From contig LT635553.1 in assembly GCA_900120395.1 (NCBI GenBank), positions 850,254 through 914,253 of the forward strand: DNA of 64,000 nucleotides, in the 5' to 3' direction. The notes beneath the pieces are model-generated. The model was not told the DNA's origin, ran no database searches, and worked only from the letters and a program-made list of their open reading frames with translations. The stretch comes from Porphyromonadaceae bacterium FC4. Its GTDB lineage: Bacteria; Bacteroidota; Bacteroidia; Bacteroidales; Porphyromonadaceae. Positions 38,948 to 48,898 of the stretch are shown here, piece by piece; position 1 is the stretch's first letter, and each line of letters opens with the position of its first letter. The position numbers were made by a program, and so were the translations under genes.

Positions 38948-40762
38948 TTAGATAGGATTACCTTTGGGTAGAGTTGTTTTAGATCTTAGGACATCCTCGA
39001 CAAGATCTTGGACCATTTCTTTTAGCTCGTTTAGAAATGCAACCGGACTGTATTCGTTTCGTTCGATTTGTCGGAGCTTATACTCCCACTCGCCGGTGAG
39101 TTGTACGCTTTTGAGGAGGTCGTTTTGGATGGTGTGGATCAGTGTGATCCCTAGGTCGGTAGGTACTAGGTTTTTGCGTTGCTTGACGACGTAGCCACGC
39201 TGTAGTAGTGTCTGTATGATGCTGGCACGTGTCGATGGACGACCGATCCCTTTTTGCTTCATCACTTCTCTGAGGTCCTCGTCGTCTACGAGCTTTCCAG
39301 CCGTTTCCATGGCATTGAGAAGCGTACCTTCGGTGTAGAGCTTTGGTGGCTGGGTCTGCTTTTCTAGCAACTCAGGGGTATGTGGACCATGCTCATGCAG
39401 TATAAATGGGGGAAGGAGTGTCTTGCCGTTAGCAGTCTCGGATGCTTCGTCTTTGTCGTCTTTTGCGTCGTTTTGATAAACAAACTTCCATCCATCTTTG
39501 AGAATGACACGTCCGGTAGCTTTGAACTTATGCCCCAAGATATCTGCCATGACTGTTGTCTGCTCATACTCCATGTCCGGGTAGAAGGCTGCGATAAACC
39601 GACTGATAATAAGGTCGTAGATCAGCCCCTCTGAGACAGACAGACTGTGGGGAAGCTCTCCTGTGGGGATGATTGCATGGTGGTCGGTTATTTTGGAGTT
39701 GTCAAAGACCTTCTTGCTCTTTCGGATCTTCTTATGAGCAAGGGGGGTAATAAGATCCGGAACACGAGCGTAGAGCTTGTTCATGATATCGGGGATCTTG
39801 GAGTAGAGGTCGTCAGGCAGATAGGTGGTATCTACGCGGGGATAGGTCACCAGCTTGCGCTCATAGAGGTTTTGCAAAGTTTTGAGCGTGTCATCAGCTG
39901 AGTAGCCAAACTTTTTATTGACCTCGACCTGCAGGCTGGTGAGATCGAAGAGACGTGGTGGTCCTTCTTTCCCTTTTTTCTTATCGATCTTGGTGACCTT
40001 TAGCTCTGCATCGCGAATCTTTTCTAGGACTGCATTGGCTTCCTTGACGTCATTGTATCGCCCCTTTGTCGATGTAAAAGTGACCCCTCTATACAGGGTC
40101 TTTATCTCCCAGTAGGGCTGTGGATGGAAGTTTTGGATCTCCTCATATCGATCTACAATAAGTGCCAGAGTCGGTGTCTGGACACGGCCGATAGAGAGTA
40201 TTTTCCCATATTGTCCGGGGTGATACTTGACGGTGTAGAGCCGTGTCGCATTGATTCCCAGCAGCCAGTCTCCTACGGCTCGTGTCATTCCGGCATAGTA
40301 GAGGCTGTCGTACTTCTCCGCCGGTGCCAGGTTGTTAAATGCTTCCTTGATGGCTTCGTTGGTCATTGAGGAGAGCCACAGACGCTTGACCGGTGCAGGA
40401 TTATTAGCCAGCTGCATGACCCACCGTTGAATGAGCTCACCTTCCTGTCCGGCATCGCCGCAGTTGATGACCACATCTGCACGTTGCATAAGACTGCGAA
40501 TAACCTCAAACTGAGCACGGATACCATCATCGTCTTTCAGCTTGATACCGAAGCGTGGAGGTATCATTGGTAGATGTACCAGCGTCCATTTTCTCCATGC
40601 GGGGGTATAGTCTTTTGGCTCTTTGAGTTCACATAGATGCCCATAGGTCCAAGTCACACAGTATCCTGCCCCCTCCATGTAACCTTCACGGGTATGTGTT
40701 GCCCCGATCACGGCTGCAATTTGTCGGGCAACGGAGGGCTTCTCTGCTATGCACAGCTTCAT
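38948..40762 (-). CDS. topB: DNA topoisomerase III
   Basis: 604 aa. TOPRIM domain at the N terminus (MKLCIAEKPSVARQIAAVIG and CGDAGQEGELIQRWV). The type IA core includes SIGRVQTPTLALIVDRYEE; the catalytic Tyr is expected in VTYPRVDTTYLPDDL. The decatenase-type end lacks C-terminal zinc fingers, as usual for TopB, and RPSTRASIIQTLLQRGYV is a conserved type IA stretch. It resolves replication and recombination intermediates. Distinct from the TopA fragment at the left edge. Similar proteins also occur on conjugative elements, but this one is surrounded by core genes. Confidence 0.93.
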   Translation of the reverse strand: MKLCIAEKPSVARQIAAVIGATHTREGYMEGAGYCVTWTYGHLCELKEPKDYTPAWRKWTLVHLPMIPPRFGIKLKDDDGIRAQFEVIRSLMQRADVVINCGDAGQEGELIQRWVMQLANNPAPVKRLWLSSMTNEAIKEAFNNLAPAEKYDSLYYAGMTRAVGDWLLGINATRLYTVKYHPGQYGKILSIGRVQTPTLALIVDRYEEIQNFHPQPYWEIKTLYRGVTFTSTKGRYNDVKEANAVLEKIRDAELKVTKIDKKKGKEGPPRLFDLTSLQVEVNKKFGYSADDTLKTLQNLYERKLVTYPRVDTTYLPDDLYSKIPDIMNKLYARVPDLITPLAHKKIRKSKKVFDNSKITDHHAIIPTGELPHSLSVSEGLIYDLIISRFIAAFYPDMEYEQTTVMADILGHKFKATGRVILKDGWKFVYQNDAKDDKDEASETANGKTLLPPFILHEHGPHTPELLEKQTQPPKLYTEGTLLNAMETAGKLVDDEDLREVMKQKGIGRPSTRASIIQTLLQRGYVVKQRKNLVPTDLGITLIHTIQNDLLKSVQLTGEWEYKLRQIERNEYSPVAFLNELKEMVQDLVEDVLRSKTTLPKGNPI

Positions 40763-40796
40763 CCGAATATTTCTTTACTTTACATAAACAGAAGGA

Positions 40797-40824
40797 GGTC
40801 ACTACCACCACAGTAATAGTGACC
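40797..40824. terminator. Hairpin between phosphohexomutase and topB genes
   Basis: GGTCACTA pairs with TAGTGACC; a modest T-tract follows on the plus side and a weaker one on the minus side. Confidence 0.45.
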
Positions 40825-40854
40825 CCTTTTCTATCATTGTTAATGACATTGGTT

Positions 40855-42606
40855 TCAAATACCTATTTGCTTTCGGAGTTCCTCGATACGTTCGGTACAG
40901 CCGGATTTTGCTTCTGCTAATTCTTGTTCATTAGTGGGGTTGGCATGTACTTCCAGGTAGAATTTGATCTTTGGCTCTGTTCCGGATGGGCGTATGGATA
41001 GTTTTGTACCATCTTCGGCCCGGTATTGCAGGACATTGCTAGTCGTTGGCATCTCCAGCGTGAAAACCTCATCATCATCTACCAGGTAGCCCTTGAGATT
41101 GGAGTAGTCAAGTATTTCCACGACATGTGAGCCGGCTAAGTCTTTGAGTGGATTGGATCTGAAGTTGCTCATCATCTCTTCGATTTCCATAGCTCCTGTA
41201 CGTCCGGGGCGTACTACAGATATGTTTTTCTCGAGTGAGTAGCCATAGTCTAGGTAGATCTTATCCAGTAGCTGGTAGAGTGTAAGCCCCTGCTCTTTTG
41301 CCCACACGGCTATTTCAGCAAGTATGAGACACGCTGAGGCTGAGTCCTTGTCGCGCACGAAGCTATCCCACAGATACCCGTAGCTTTCTTCACCGCCACC
41401 TAGATACTCTTTCTTGTCTTCATTCTTGCGAATGACGTCAGCAATCCACTTGAAGCCTGTGTAGGTATCGTACAGCTGGACATGGTTCTTCTCTGCAATG
41501 GTGCTGATGAGGTCTGTTGTCACAATGGTCTTGACAAGGTACTGGTCGTCGGTGAGAGTGCCGGCCTTCCGCCTTTGCTCAATGGCATAATACGCATAGA
41601 GCAGGCAGGTCTGGTTCCCGTTGATCAATACCCAATTACCATCGTTGTCCTTGACTGCAGAGCCTATACGGTCAGCATCCGGGTCACTGGCGAGGACGAG
41701 TTCTGCATCTACCTCTTTAGCACGTTTTAGTGCGAGCTCTAGGGCTGCAGGTTCTTCCGGATTAGGGGATACAACGGTAGGAAAGTTCCCACTCACTACA
41801 TCTTGTTCCGGTACGGTAAACAAGTTGGTGAAGCCGGCCTCCTCAAAAAGCTTGGGGATGATCTGTCCTCCTGTACCATGTATGGGCGTATATACGATGG
41901 GGAAATCGTGGTGCTTTTTGATTAGATCAGCAGATAGACGGGTCTTCAGGATAGCATCAATAAACTTCTCGTCCATCTCTTGCCCAAGCTGAGTGATCAG
42001 ATGATCCGGTCCATTGAGCTTTACCTCCTTCATGGAGCGTATCTTGTTTACTTCGCTGATGACGTTCTTGTCATGTGGCGCAATCATCTGTGCTCCATCA
42101 TTCCAGTACGCCTTGTACCCATTGTATTCTTTGGGGTTGTGTGAGGCTGTGATCATTACCCCGCTCTGACATCCCAGTGTGCGTATCGCATACGATACCA
42201 TGGGAGTAGGTCTTAGGGCAGAGTAGAGGTATACATGGATACCGTTTGCAGCGAAGACATCTGCTGTTATTTTTGCAAATTCAGAGCTGTTGTTTCTACA
42301 GTCATAGCCGATCGCAACCTTCAGAGTGGATTCTGTCCCAAACTCTTTCTTGATATAGTTGGCAAGACCTTGAGTTGCAGTGGCGACGTTGTACTTGTTC
42401 ATCCGGTTAGTTCCCGGTCCCATGATGCCGCGCATACCTCCTGTGCCAAACTCTAGATCTTTGTAAAAAGCATCAACGAGAGGGGCAGTGTCTTCGGCAT
42501 CGAGCATTGCCTGTACTTCCCTCTGAGTCTCTTTGTCATAGTCATCTGTCAGCCATGCTTCTGCACGCTTACGGATATTTTGGAGTAGTTCTTCTGATAT
42601 TGCCAT
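40855..42606 (-). CDS. Phosphohexomutase (phosphoglucomutase/phosphomannomutase)
   Basis: 583 aa, the long Bacteroidetes form. The phosphoserine loop is GVMITASHNPKEYNGYKAYW, the metal loop DPDADRIGSAV, the sugar-binding loop GGGEESYGYLW and the phosphate-binding C-terminal motif SIRPSGTEPKIKFYL. It interconverts hexose 1- and 6-phosphates via a bisphosphate intermediate, for glycogen, LPS or capsule precursors. The sugar preference cannot be read from sequence. A good promoter (42657-42687) lies just upstream. Confidence 0.92.
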   Translation of the reverse strand: MAISEELLQNIRKRAEAWLTDDYDKETQREVQAMLDAEDTAPLVDAFYKDLEFGTGGMRGIMGPGTNRMNKYNVATATQGLANYIKKEFGTESTLKVAIGYDCRNNSSEFAKITADVFAANGIHVYLYSALRPTPMVSYAIRTLGCQSGVMITASHNPKEYNGYKAYWNDGAQMIAPHDKNVISEVNKIRSMKEVKLNGPDHLITQLGQEMDEKFIDAILKTRLSADLIKKHHDFPIVYTPIHGTGGQIIPKLFEEAGFTNLFTVPEQDVVSGNFPTVVSPNPEEPAALELALKRAKEVDAELVLASDPDADRIGSAVKDNDGNWVLINGNQTCLLYAYYAIEQRRKAGTLTDDQYLVKTIVTTDLISTIAEKNHVQLYDTYTGFKWIADVIRKNEDKKEYLGGGEESYGYLWDSFVRDKDSASACLILAEIAVWAKEQGLTLYQLLDKIYLDYGYSLEKNISVVRPGRTGAMEIEEMMSNFRSNPLKDLAGSHVVEILDYSNLKGYLVDDDEVFTLEMPTTSNVLQYRAEDGTKLSIRPSGTEPKIKFYLEVHANPTNEQELAEAKSGCTERIEELRKQIGI

Positions 42607-42656
42607 ATGCCTTATGCTTGTGTTATTCCTGATTCGTGGTATCTATTCGTCTATCA

Positions 42657-42687
42657 CAAAGGTAGTAAAAACCACCCTTACCCCCAA
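42657..42687 (-). promoter_or_regulatory. Phosphohexomutase promoter
   Basis: On the minus strand TTG, 20 nt, then TACCTTTG (42657-42664); 51 nt before the ATG. Confidence 0.7.
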
Positions 42688-42736
42688 GTACTTTTTGGAG
42701 AGTCTTGGTCCAAAAATGCCGGGGTGTATTCCCGAT

Positions 42737-43462
42737 TCAATGTTCGAGTTGAGTGCGGAGGATTTGTTCGACGTCTGAGCAGAGTTCGTTTATGCCCTCC
42801 GCTGTTTTAGGATAGGGTTCTATATCCACTTCCGGGCAAAAGGTGAGGGAGAGTGGGTATGGAGTGGGCCAGATGGCATATCTGCTGAGTGCTTCATAGC
42901 CTCCCTCTATCACAGCAGGTAGTACAGCTGTCTTGGTATCTATGGCGACTCTGAAAGCTCCACGTTTCAGTCGCTTCATGGAGCCGTCTGTAGTCCGTGA
43001 CCCTTCAGGAAACATGATGACACTGTACCCTTTTTGTATGGCATTTTCAGTCGCGTAAACTACGTCCATAGCCCCCTTGGTACTTGTCAGGTCAACAAAA
43101 ATAAAACCACACTTTTCACACGCCCATCCTACCACCGGTATATTTCGCAAGGACCCTTTCATGACCCACTTGAAAGGTTGTCCAAAATAACCGTAGATCA
43201 AAAAAATATCCAGTGCACTTGTGTGGTTGGGGGTCACCACATAGTGCTGCCCCGGCTTGATGTTGTTTTTCCCGCTTACCTTTACCGGGCACAAAAGGAG
43301 TAGCAAAGAGATTCGGCTCCAGATCATGCCGGGGTATAACGAGCCAAAGCGCTCCGCACCCAAAAAACAAGCCCCGGCAGCGGTCACTGCACAAAGAACC
43401 GTGACAACCACGAAGATCGGTGTTACAAGGAGGATGTACAGCTTGTAGAGAAATCTTTTCAT
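42737..43462 (-). CDS. plsC: 1-acyl-sn-glycerol-3-phosphate acyltransferase
   Basis: 241 aa. N-terminal transmembrane helix (YILLVTPIFVVVTVLCAVTA). The acyltransferase motifs are NHTSALDIFL (HxxxxD) and FPEGSRTTDGSMKRLKRG. It makes phosphatidic acid at the inner membrane. It lies 21 nt downstream of the acyl-CoA synthetase gene, a sensible lipid pair. Confidence 0.9.
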   Translation of the reverse strand: MKRFLYKLYILLVTPIFVVVTVLCAVTAAGACFLGAERFGSLYPGMIWSRISLLLLLCPVKVSGKNNIKPGQHYVVTPNHTSALDIFLIYGYFGQPFKWVMKGSLRNIPVVGWACEKCGFIFVDLTSTKGAMDVVYATENAIQKGYSVIMFPEGSRTTDGSMKRLKRGAFRVAIDTKTAVLPAVIEGGYEALSRYAIWPTPYPLSLTFCPEVDIEPYPKTAEGINELCSDVEQILRTQLEH

Positions 43463-43483
43463 TGATGAGGTAACGGTCTGTTT

Positions 43484-45154
43484 TTACTTCACCAAGAAAC
43501 GTTTGATGCTTTGTTTGGGAGTCTTCTCAAATTCTTCATCGCGCACCTCGATATCCTGTATGCGCTCGTATGCAGGGAGCATCTCGTTGAGCTGTGCACG
43601 GATTTCTCTCATGTGATCAGCCAGTGCTTCCGGTGATGTTAGCCCATGGGCTTTGAGGTAGTCCTCATCTGTCCGAACAACGGCGACTAGCCTTGTTCCG
43701 TCACGCTGTACCACGATCGACTCAGAGATACCGGGGAGCATGTTTAGCCGCTCTTCGATCTCTTCCGGGTATATGTTTTGCCCATTTGAGCCCAGTAGCA
43801 TGGTCTTGTGTCTACCTTTGATATAGAGGTTGTTCTTCTTGTCCATTGTCCCCAGGTCTCCGGTACGAAGCCAGCCGTCTGCCGTGAAAAGTTGCTCGGT
43901 AGCTTCGGCGAGCTTATAGTACCCCTTACATACGTTCTCTCCCCGGACTTGTATTTCGCCGACCATTTGCCCATCTACCTCGGTGACGTCGGCGATCCGT
44001 ACCTCGGATATACCCTTCATTGGCTTACCGCACGAAGTGGGTACGTAGCGTTTGGGCTTCTCATAGCTGATGAGAGGACCGCACTCCGTCATGCCGTAGC
44101 CGACCACGTAGGGAAAGCCTGTTTTGGTTAGAAACTTTCCGACCTCATCATTGAGCGGTGCTCCTCCGATGATGAACTGGTCTAGCTTGCCTCCCATAGC
44201 TTCTAGCAGACTGTCTCCAATTTTCTTGTAGATCAGACGGTTTACTCCTGGTGTCTTTAGAGCCATCTTGGTCGCTGGCTTGTTGATCTTAGGCGTGATT
44301 ACATTTTTGTAGATCTTCTCAATCACCAAGGGCACAGAGAGGATGAGCTTGGGGCTGACGTCCTTGAATGCCTTCAACAAGATTTTTGGTGTCGGTGAGT
44401 ACCCTAGGATAAACGAGTGAGCTCCGCAAGCCAGAGGAAGTAGGAAGTTGAATGTACAGCTATAGGCATGCGCATTTGGCAAGAAGCAAAGGACTCTGTC
44501 TCCCTTTTCGTTTAGTATCTCTTGTTGTATCGCAAAGATGATGTTGGCGACGATATTGTTAGAGGTGAGTATTACTCCTTTGCTGCGCCCTGTAGTTCCC
44601 GATGTGTAGTTTATCAAGATGACATCGTTGTTATCCATCTTAGCGTAGACTACATCCTCCTTCCTATACCCGTTCGGATAGCGCTCTTCGAAAAGTCGCT
44701 CCACATCCAGATATCTAGCCGACTCTAGCGAGGTCAGATCCGGATAAGACTTGAGGGTATCGTAGTCTATGGTGGCTAGTACATTCGGCATTTCGCTCAG
44801 GAGTAAGTGCTTGACGTGCGAGCTATCTGCAAACACAGCCACAGAGTCACTGTGAGAGATGATGTTGCGGATATCCTCTCCATGGAAGTCCGGGAGAATT
44901 GGGACGATGACCGCTCCATAGGTGACTACTCCCATCCAAGCCATACACCACTCGGCAGAGTCTTTTCCTACAATAGACACATGATCTCCAGGCTTCACAC
45001 CCAGCTGATCAAGCAGCAAGTGTACCTTGGCCACACCGCGAGCAAACTCAGCGTAGCTATAGGTAACTCCGGAACTATAGTTTGTCATAGCCGGGAGGGA
45101 CCAATTGTCCCTGAAAGAAGCTTGGTATATTTCGTTATATGTCTTGGGCATCAT
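43484..45154 (-). CDS. AMP-forming long-chain acyl-CoA synthetase
   Basis: 556 aa. The ANL family P-loop is LINYTSGTTGRSKGVILTS, the adenine motif GYGMTECGPLISYE, and the hinge WLRTGDLGTMDKKNNLYIKG; the catalytic Lys is expected near the end in TPKQSIKRFLVK. It activates fatty acids to acyl-CoA (or acyl-AMP for ACP loading). The plsC gene follows. A well-spaced promoter lies 70 nt upstream. Confidence 0.9.
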   Translation of the reverse strand: MMPKTYNEIYQASFRDNWSLPAMTNYSSGVTYSYAEFARGVAKVHLLLDQLGVKPGDHVSIVGKDSAEWCMAWMGVVTYGAVIVPILPDFHGEDIRNIISHSDSVAVFADSSHVKHLLLSEMPNVLATIDYDTLKSYPDLTSLESARYLDVERLFEERYPNGYRKEDVVYAKMDNNDVILINYTSGTTGRSKGVILTSNNIVANIIFAIQQEILNEKGDRVLCFLPNAHAYSCTFNFLLPLACGAHSFILGYSPTPKILLKAFKDVSPKLILSVPLVIEKIYKNVITPKINKPATKMALKTPGVNRLIYKKIGDSLLEAMGGKLDQFIIGGAPLNDEVGKFLTKTGFPYVVGYGMTECGPLISYEKPKRYVPTSCGKPMKGISEVRIADVTEVDGQMVGEIQVRGENVCKGYYKLAEATEQLFTADGWLRTGDLGTMDKKNNLYIKGRHKTMLLGSNGQNIYPEEIEERLNMLPGISESIVVQRDGTRLVAVVRTDEDYLKAHGLTSPEALADHMREIRAQLNEMLPAYERIQDIEVRDEEFEKTPKQSIKRFLVK

Positions 45155-45222
45155 GGCGTTTGTTCTTTTCGGAAGTTATTAGGAATCTGTCTGTTTGGTT
45201 TCACACTTGGTGCTACTCTGAG

Positions 45223-45255
45223 CAAAAGTAATCATTTTCTTTTAGATTCTCCAAA
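45223..45255 (-). promoter_or_regulatory. Acyl-CoA synthetase promoter
   Basis: On the minus strand TTTG, 21 nt, then TACTTTTG (45223-45230), fitting the sigma-ABfr consensus. Confidence 0.7.
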
Positions 45256-45441
45256 CCCATTGGACAATCTCATTAGGCTCCTGGTATGAAGTTGTTGCCC
45301 CTTCTTGCTCAAAGATAAAGCGCTGATCGTCAGAAGCTGTACCCCGCATGCAGGAAGACGGTTTCGGAGCCCTAAAAGGGACTTTTTATGCATTTGATAA
45401 TCAGATAGATGACGATCGTATAAAAGCATCTGCCCCAAAGC

Positions 45442-45529
45442 AAAAAGTTTCCTACTGGAAACCCTTCTCTTCTATCCGTCAAATCGTTCCCTTTCCTACT
45501 GGAAACATTTCGCTCCTATCCGTGAAATT
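45442..45529 (-). repeat. Two-unit dispersed repeat, copy E
   Basis: Minus orientation. Units CACGGATAGGAGCGAAAT and GACGGATAGAAGAGAAGG, each before GTTTCCAGTAGGAAA; ends GGAAACTTTTTG. Confidence 0.9.
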
Positions 45530-45562
45530 TTTTCGCCCGACTTTGGTCGTCACACTGTTTTA

Positions 45563-45606
45563 CTAAAAAGCCTACACAGCTGATTGGTAATCAACGGTGT
45601 AGGCTT
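45563..45606 (-). terminator. Terminator of the purF-carAB operon
   Basis: AAGCCTACAC pairs with GTGTAGGCTT; on the minus strand it ends GGCTTTTTAG. Confidence 0.8.
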
Positions 45607-45676
45607 GGTGTGATCGTCCGCCCTTCTGTGTTATTTATTGCAGCTGAAGGGGTGTGCAGCTATGCACGATCTTGGA

Positions 45677-48600
45677 CTAGAACTCCTGCCAGGGGTGGAG
45701 CTGCATCTTGTCAAGATCAATAGAGCAAAATGCGTCAATAAAGGCAGCAGCCAGCCGTGCATTGGTGACCAGAGGAGTGTTAGTGTCAATGGCAGCTCTT
45801 CGGAGCTTGTACCCGTTTGTCAACTCTCCTGCAGTAAGGTTCTTGTTGATATTGATGACGAGATCCACAGTATGGTTGTGAACCAGGTCAAGTGCCTGAG
45901 GCTGTCCCTCCTCGCTTGGCCAGTAGCAGAGTGTGTTTTCGACTCCGTTCTCGGTGAGGAAGCGAGAGGTGCCCTGAGTGGCATATATACGGTATCCTTT
46001 TTTGATCAGCTGCCGGGCAGGCTCAAGTAGGGTGACCTTTTGTTTGGCACCTCCGGTAGACATGAGTACCCCTTTCTCCGGTATGCGCTGACCCACCGAT
46101 AGCATTGCTTGGAGGATGGCTTCCTTTGAGTTTTCGGCAATACAGCCTACCTCTCCCGTTGAGGTCATGTCTACCCCGAGTACAGGGTCTGCCTTTTGTA
46201 GGCGGGAGAACGAGAACTGTGAGGCCTTTACGCCCACATAGTCTAGGTCAAAGACACTCTTGTGGGGCGGGGTGTAGGGCTTGCCCAGCATGATCTTGGT
46301 GGCAAGGTCAATGAGGTTGACCTTGAGGACTTTGCTCACGAAGGGGAAAGAGCGTGATGCTCGGAGGTTGCACTCGATGACCAGGATCTCATTTCCTTTC
46401 GCCATGTACTGGATGTTGAACGGCCCGGTGATATTGAGTCGCTTGGCTATCTGTCGGGTGATTTTTTTGATGCGACGAATGGTCTCAATGTAGAGTTTTT
46501 GGGCAGGGAACTGTATCGTGGCATCTCCGGAGTGCACTCCGGCAAACTCGATGTGTTCGCTGATGGCATAAGCAACCAGCTCACCATGGTCAGCTACAGC
46601 GTCTAGCTCAATCTCTTTTGCTTCTTCGATGAAGGAGGAGATCACCACGGGGTGTTTTTGTGAGACGTTGGCCGCTAACTTCAGGAAGCGGTGTAGCTCC
46701 TCCTCGTTTGAGCAGACATTCATGGCAGCACCACTGAGGACGTATGACGGACGTACCAGTACCGGATAGCCCACCTCATCTACAAACGAGGTGACATCAT
46801 CCATCGTGGTTAGCTCTCGCCATGCGGGTTGGTTGATACCCAGCTCATCAAGCATTGCCGAGAACTTGTGTCGGTCCTCACAGTGGTCGATGTTGCCGGC
46901 CTGAGTACCTAGGATGGGAATACCCACTTGATCCAGCTTGATGGCAAGGTTATTGGGGATTTGCCCACCGGTCGCAAGGATGGTGCCAAAGGGTTGCTCC
47001 AGATCCATGATGTCTTGGACCCGCTCGAAGGTGAGCTCGTCGAAGTAGAGACGGTCGGAGAGATCGTAGTCTGTGGATACGGTCTCGGGGTTGTAGTTGA
47101 TCATGACCGATCTGTAGCCTTCTTTCCGTATCGTCTGCAGTGCGCTGACACCACACCAGTCAAACTCCACCGAGCTACCGATACGGTACGCTCCCGATCC
47201 TAGGACGACTACACTCTTGCCATCATGCTCGAATGTAACATCGTGCTTTGTACCGTCATAGGTTAGATAGAGGTAGTTGGTCTGAGCGGGGTACTCTGCT
47301 GCGAGTGTGTCTATCTGACGCACAACAGGAGTGATACCCATCTTTTTCCTAGTCTGGCGTACCTCAGCCTGAGGAGCATCGAGATCGTCTACGGTGTGCT
47401 TGAGCACAGCACGAGCTATCTGGAAGTCTGAGAACCCTTGCACTTTGGCCCTGCGCATGAGTTCGGGGCTGATTTCATTGATCTTTGTGAGAGCCTCTAG
47501 TTCTTCTGCCGTGTCCACAATGTTGCGAAGCTTGTGCAAGAAAAACTTGTCGATCTTAGTAAGTTCGTGGATTTGATCCACAGAGTAGCCTGCACGGAAT
47601 GCTTTGCTGATCACAAAAATACGGTTGTCGGTAGGCTCGCGCAGGGCTGTGTCAATGTCGGGGATGACGAGCTCTTTATTTTCAACAAAGCCATGCATGC
47701 CTTGCCCAATCATTCGGAGCCCTTTTTGGATCGCTTCCTCGATGGTACGACCGATGGACATGATCTCACCCACGGACTTCATGCTGGAGCCAATCTCGCG
47801 AGATACTCCCTGGAACTTGCTAAGGTCCCAGCGGGGAATCTTGCAGACAACGTAGTCGAGAGCCGGCTCGAATAGAGCTGACGTGGTCTGCGTAACGCTA
47901 TTCTTGAGCTCATGCAGTCCGTAGCCCATGCCCAGCTTTGCCGCAACAAAAGCCAGAGGATAACCGGTGGCCTTGGAGGCAAGTGCTGAGGAGCGACTGA
48001 GACGTGCATTTACTTCAATAACACGGTAGTCCTCACTCTCTGTGTCCAGAGCATACTGGACGTTGCACTCGCCTACGATACCAATGTGCCGAACAATACG
48101 GATCGCTATGTCTCGTAGCTTTTGGAACTCTGAGTTGGTAAGTGTCTGTGACGGTGCTACAACAATACTCTCACCGGTATGGATGCCCAGTGGGTCAAAG
48201 TTTTCCATGTTGCAGACGGTGATGCAGTTGTCATAGGCATCCCGTACCACTTCATACTCGATCTCCTTCCAGCCTTTTAGACTCTTTTCTACCAATACTT
48301 GGGGCGAGAAAGAGAACGCTTTCTCACAAAGTGCGTTGAGCTCCTCTTCGTTGTCGCAAAAGCCACTACCCATGCCTCCAAGTGCGTAAGCCGCCCTAAT
48401 GATCACCGGATAGCCCAGCTGTGCAGCCGCACGACGAGCGTGCTCGATGTCTTCGCAAGCTTCACTGGATATGGTATGGACCCCGATCTCATGCATCCGT
48501 TGGTTGAAGAGCTCACGGTCTTCCGTATCCTTGATGGCTTGCACCGGAGTGCCAAGTACATCAATCCCGTACTCTTCGAAAATACCCTTTTCGTACAGGG

Positions 48601-48898
48601 CTACACCACAGTTGAGAGCCGTCTGACCGCCAAAGGCAAGCATAATGCCATCAGGTCTCTCTTTTTTGATGATCCGCTCAATGAAGTAGGGGGTGACGGG
48701 TAAGAAGTATACGGTGTCTGCTACGCCCTCGGACGTCTGTACGGTGGCGATGTTGGGGTTGACAAGTACGGTATAGATCCCCTCTTCTTTCAGCGCTTTG
48801 AGTGCTTGAGAGCCGGAGTAGTCAAACTCTCCCGCTTCACCAATCTTGAGAGCGCCGGACCCTAATAGGAGTACTTTTTTGTATTTCTTGATTTTCAT
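45677..48898 (-). CDS. carB: Carbamoyl-phosphate synthase large subunit
   Basis: 1073 aa, full length. Two homologous ATP-grasp halves are visible: the first starts KVLLLGSGALKIGEAGEFDY with NARLSRSSALASKATGYPLA, the second KSVVVLGSGAYRIGSSVEFD with ECNLRASRSFPFVSKVL. The C-terminal MGS-like regulatory domain (from about 940) ends the protein. It makes carbamoyl phosphate for pyrimidines and arginine with CarA, whose gene it overlaps by 4 nt. Confidence 0.96.
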   Translation of the reverse strand: MKIKKYKKVLLLGSGALKIGEAGEFDYSGSQALKALKEEGIYTVLVNPNIATVQTSEGVADTVYFLPVTPYFIERIIKKERPDGIMLAFGGQTALNCGVALYEKGIFEEYGIDVLGTPVQAIKDTEDRELFNQRMHEIGVHTISSEACEDIEHARRAAAQLGYPVIIRAAYALGGMGSGFCDNEEELNALCEKAFSFSPQVLVEKSLKGWKEIEYEVVRDAYDNCITVCNMENFDPLGIHTGESIVVAPSQTLTNSEFQKLRDIAIRIVRHIGIVGECNVQYALDTESEDYRVIEVNARLSRSSALASKATGYPLAFVAAKLGMGYGLHELKNSVTQTTSALFEPALDYVVCKIPRWDLSKFQGVSREIGSSMKSVGEIMSIGRTIEEAIQKGLRMIGQGMHGFVENKELVIPDIDTALREPTDNRIFVISKAFRAGYSVDQIHELTKIDKFFLHKLRNIVDTAEELEALTKINEISPELMRRAKVQGFSDFQIARAVLKHTVDDLDAPQAEVRQTRKKMGITPVVRQIDTLAAEYPAQTNYLYLTYDGTKHDVTFEHDGKSVVVLGSGAYRIGSSVEFDWCGVSALQTIRKEGYRSVMINYNPETVSTDYDLSDRLYFDELTFERVQDIMDLEQPFGTILATGGQIPNNLAIKLDQVGIPILGTQAGNIDHCEDRHKFSAMLDELGINQPAWRELTTMDDVTSFVDEVGYPVLVRPSYVLSGAAMNVCSNEEELHRFLKLAANVSQKHPVVISSFIEEAKEIELDAVADHGELVAYAISEHIEFAGVHSGDATIQFPAQKLYIETIRRIKKITRQIAKRLNITGPFNIQYMAKGNEILVIECNLRASRSFPFVSKVLKVNLIDLATKIMLGKPYTPPHKSVFDLDYVGVKASQFSFSRLQKADPVLGVDMTSTGEVGCIAENSKEAILQAMLSVGQRIPEKGVLMSTGGAKQKVTLLEPARQLIKKGYRIYATQGTSRFLTENGVENTLCYWPSEEGQPQALDLVHNHTVDLVININKNLTAGELTNGYKLRRAAIDTNTPLVTNARLAAAFIDAFCSIDLDKMQLHPWQEF

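Larger units (their letters stand above)
45155..45676. other. Non-coding gap between acyl-CoA synthetase and carB
   Basis: Holds the acyl-CoA synthetase promoter, copy E of the dispersed repeat and the carB terminator. Nothing else recognised. Confidence 0.7.
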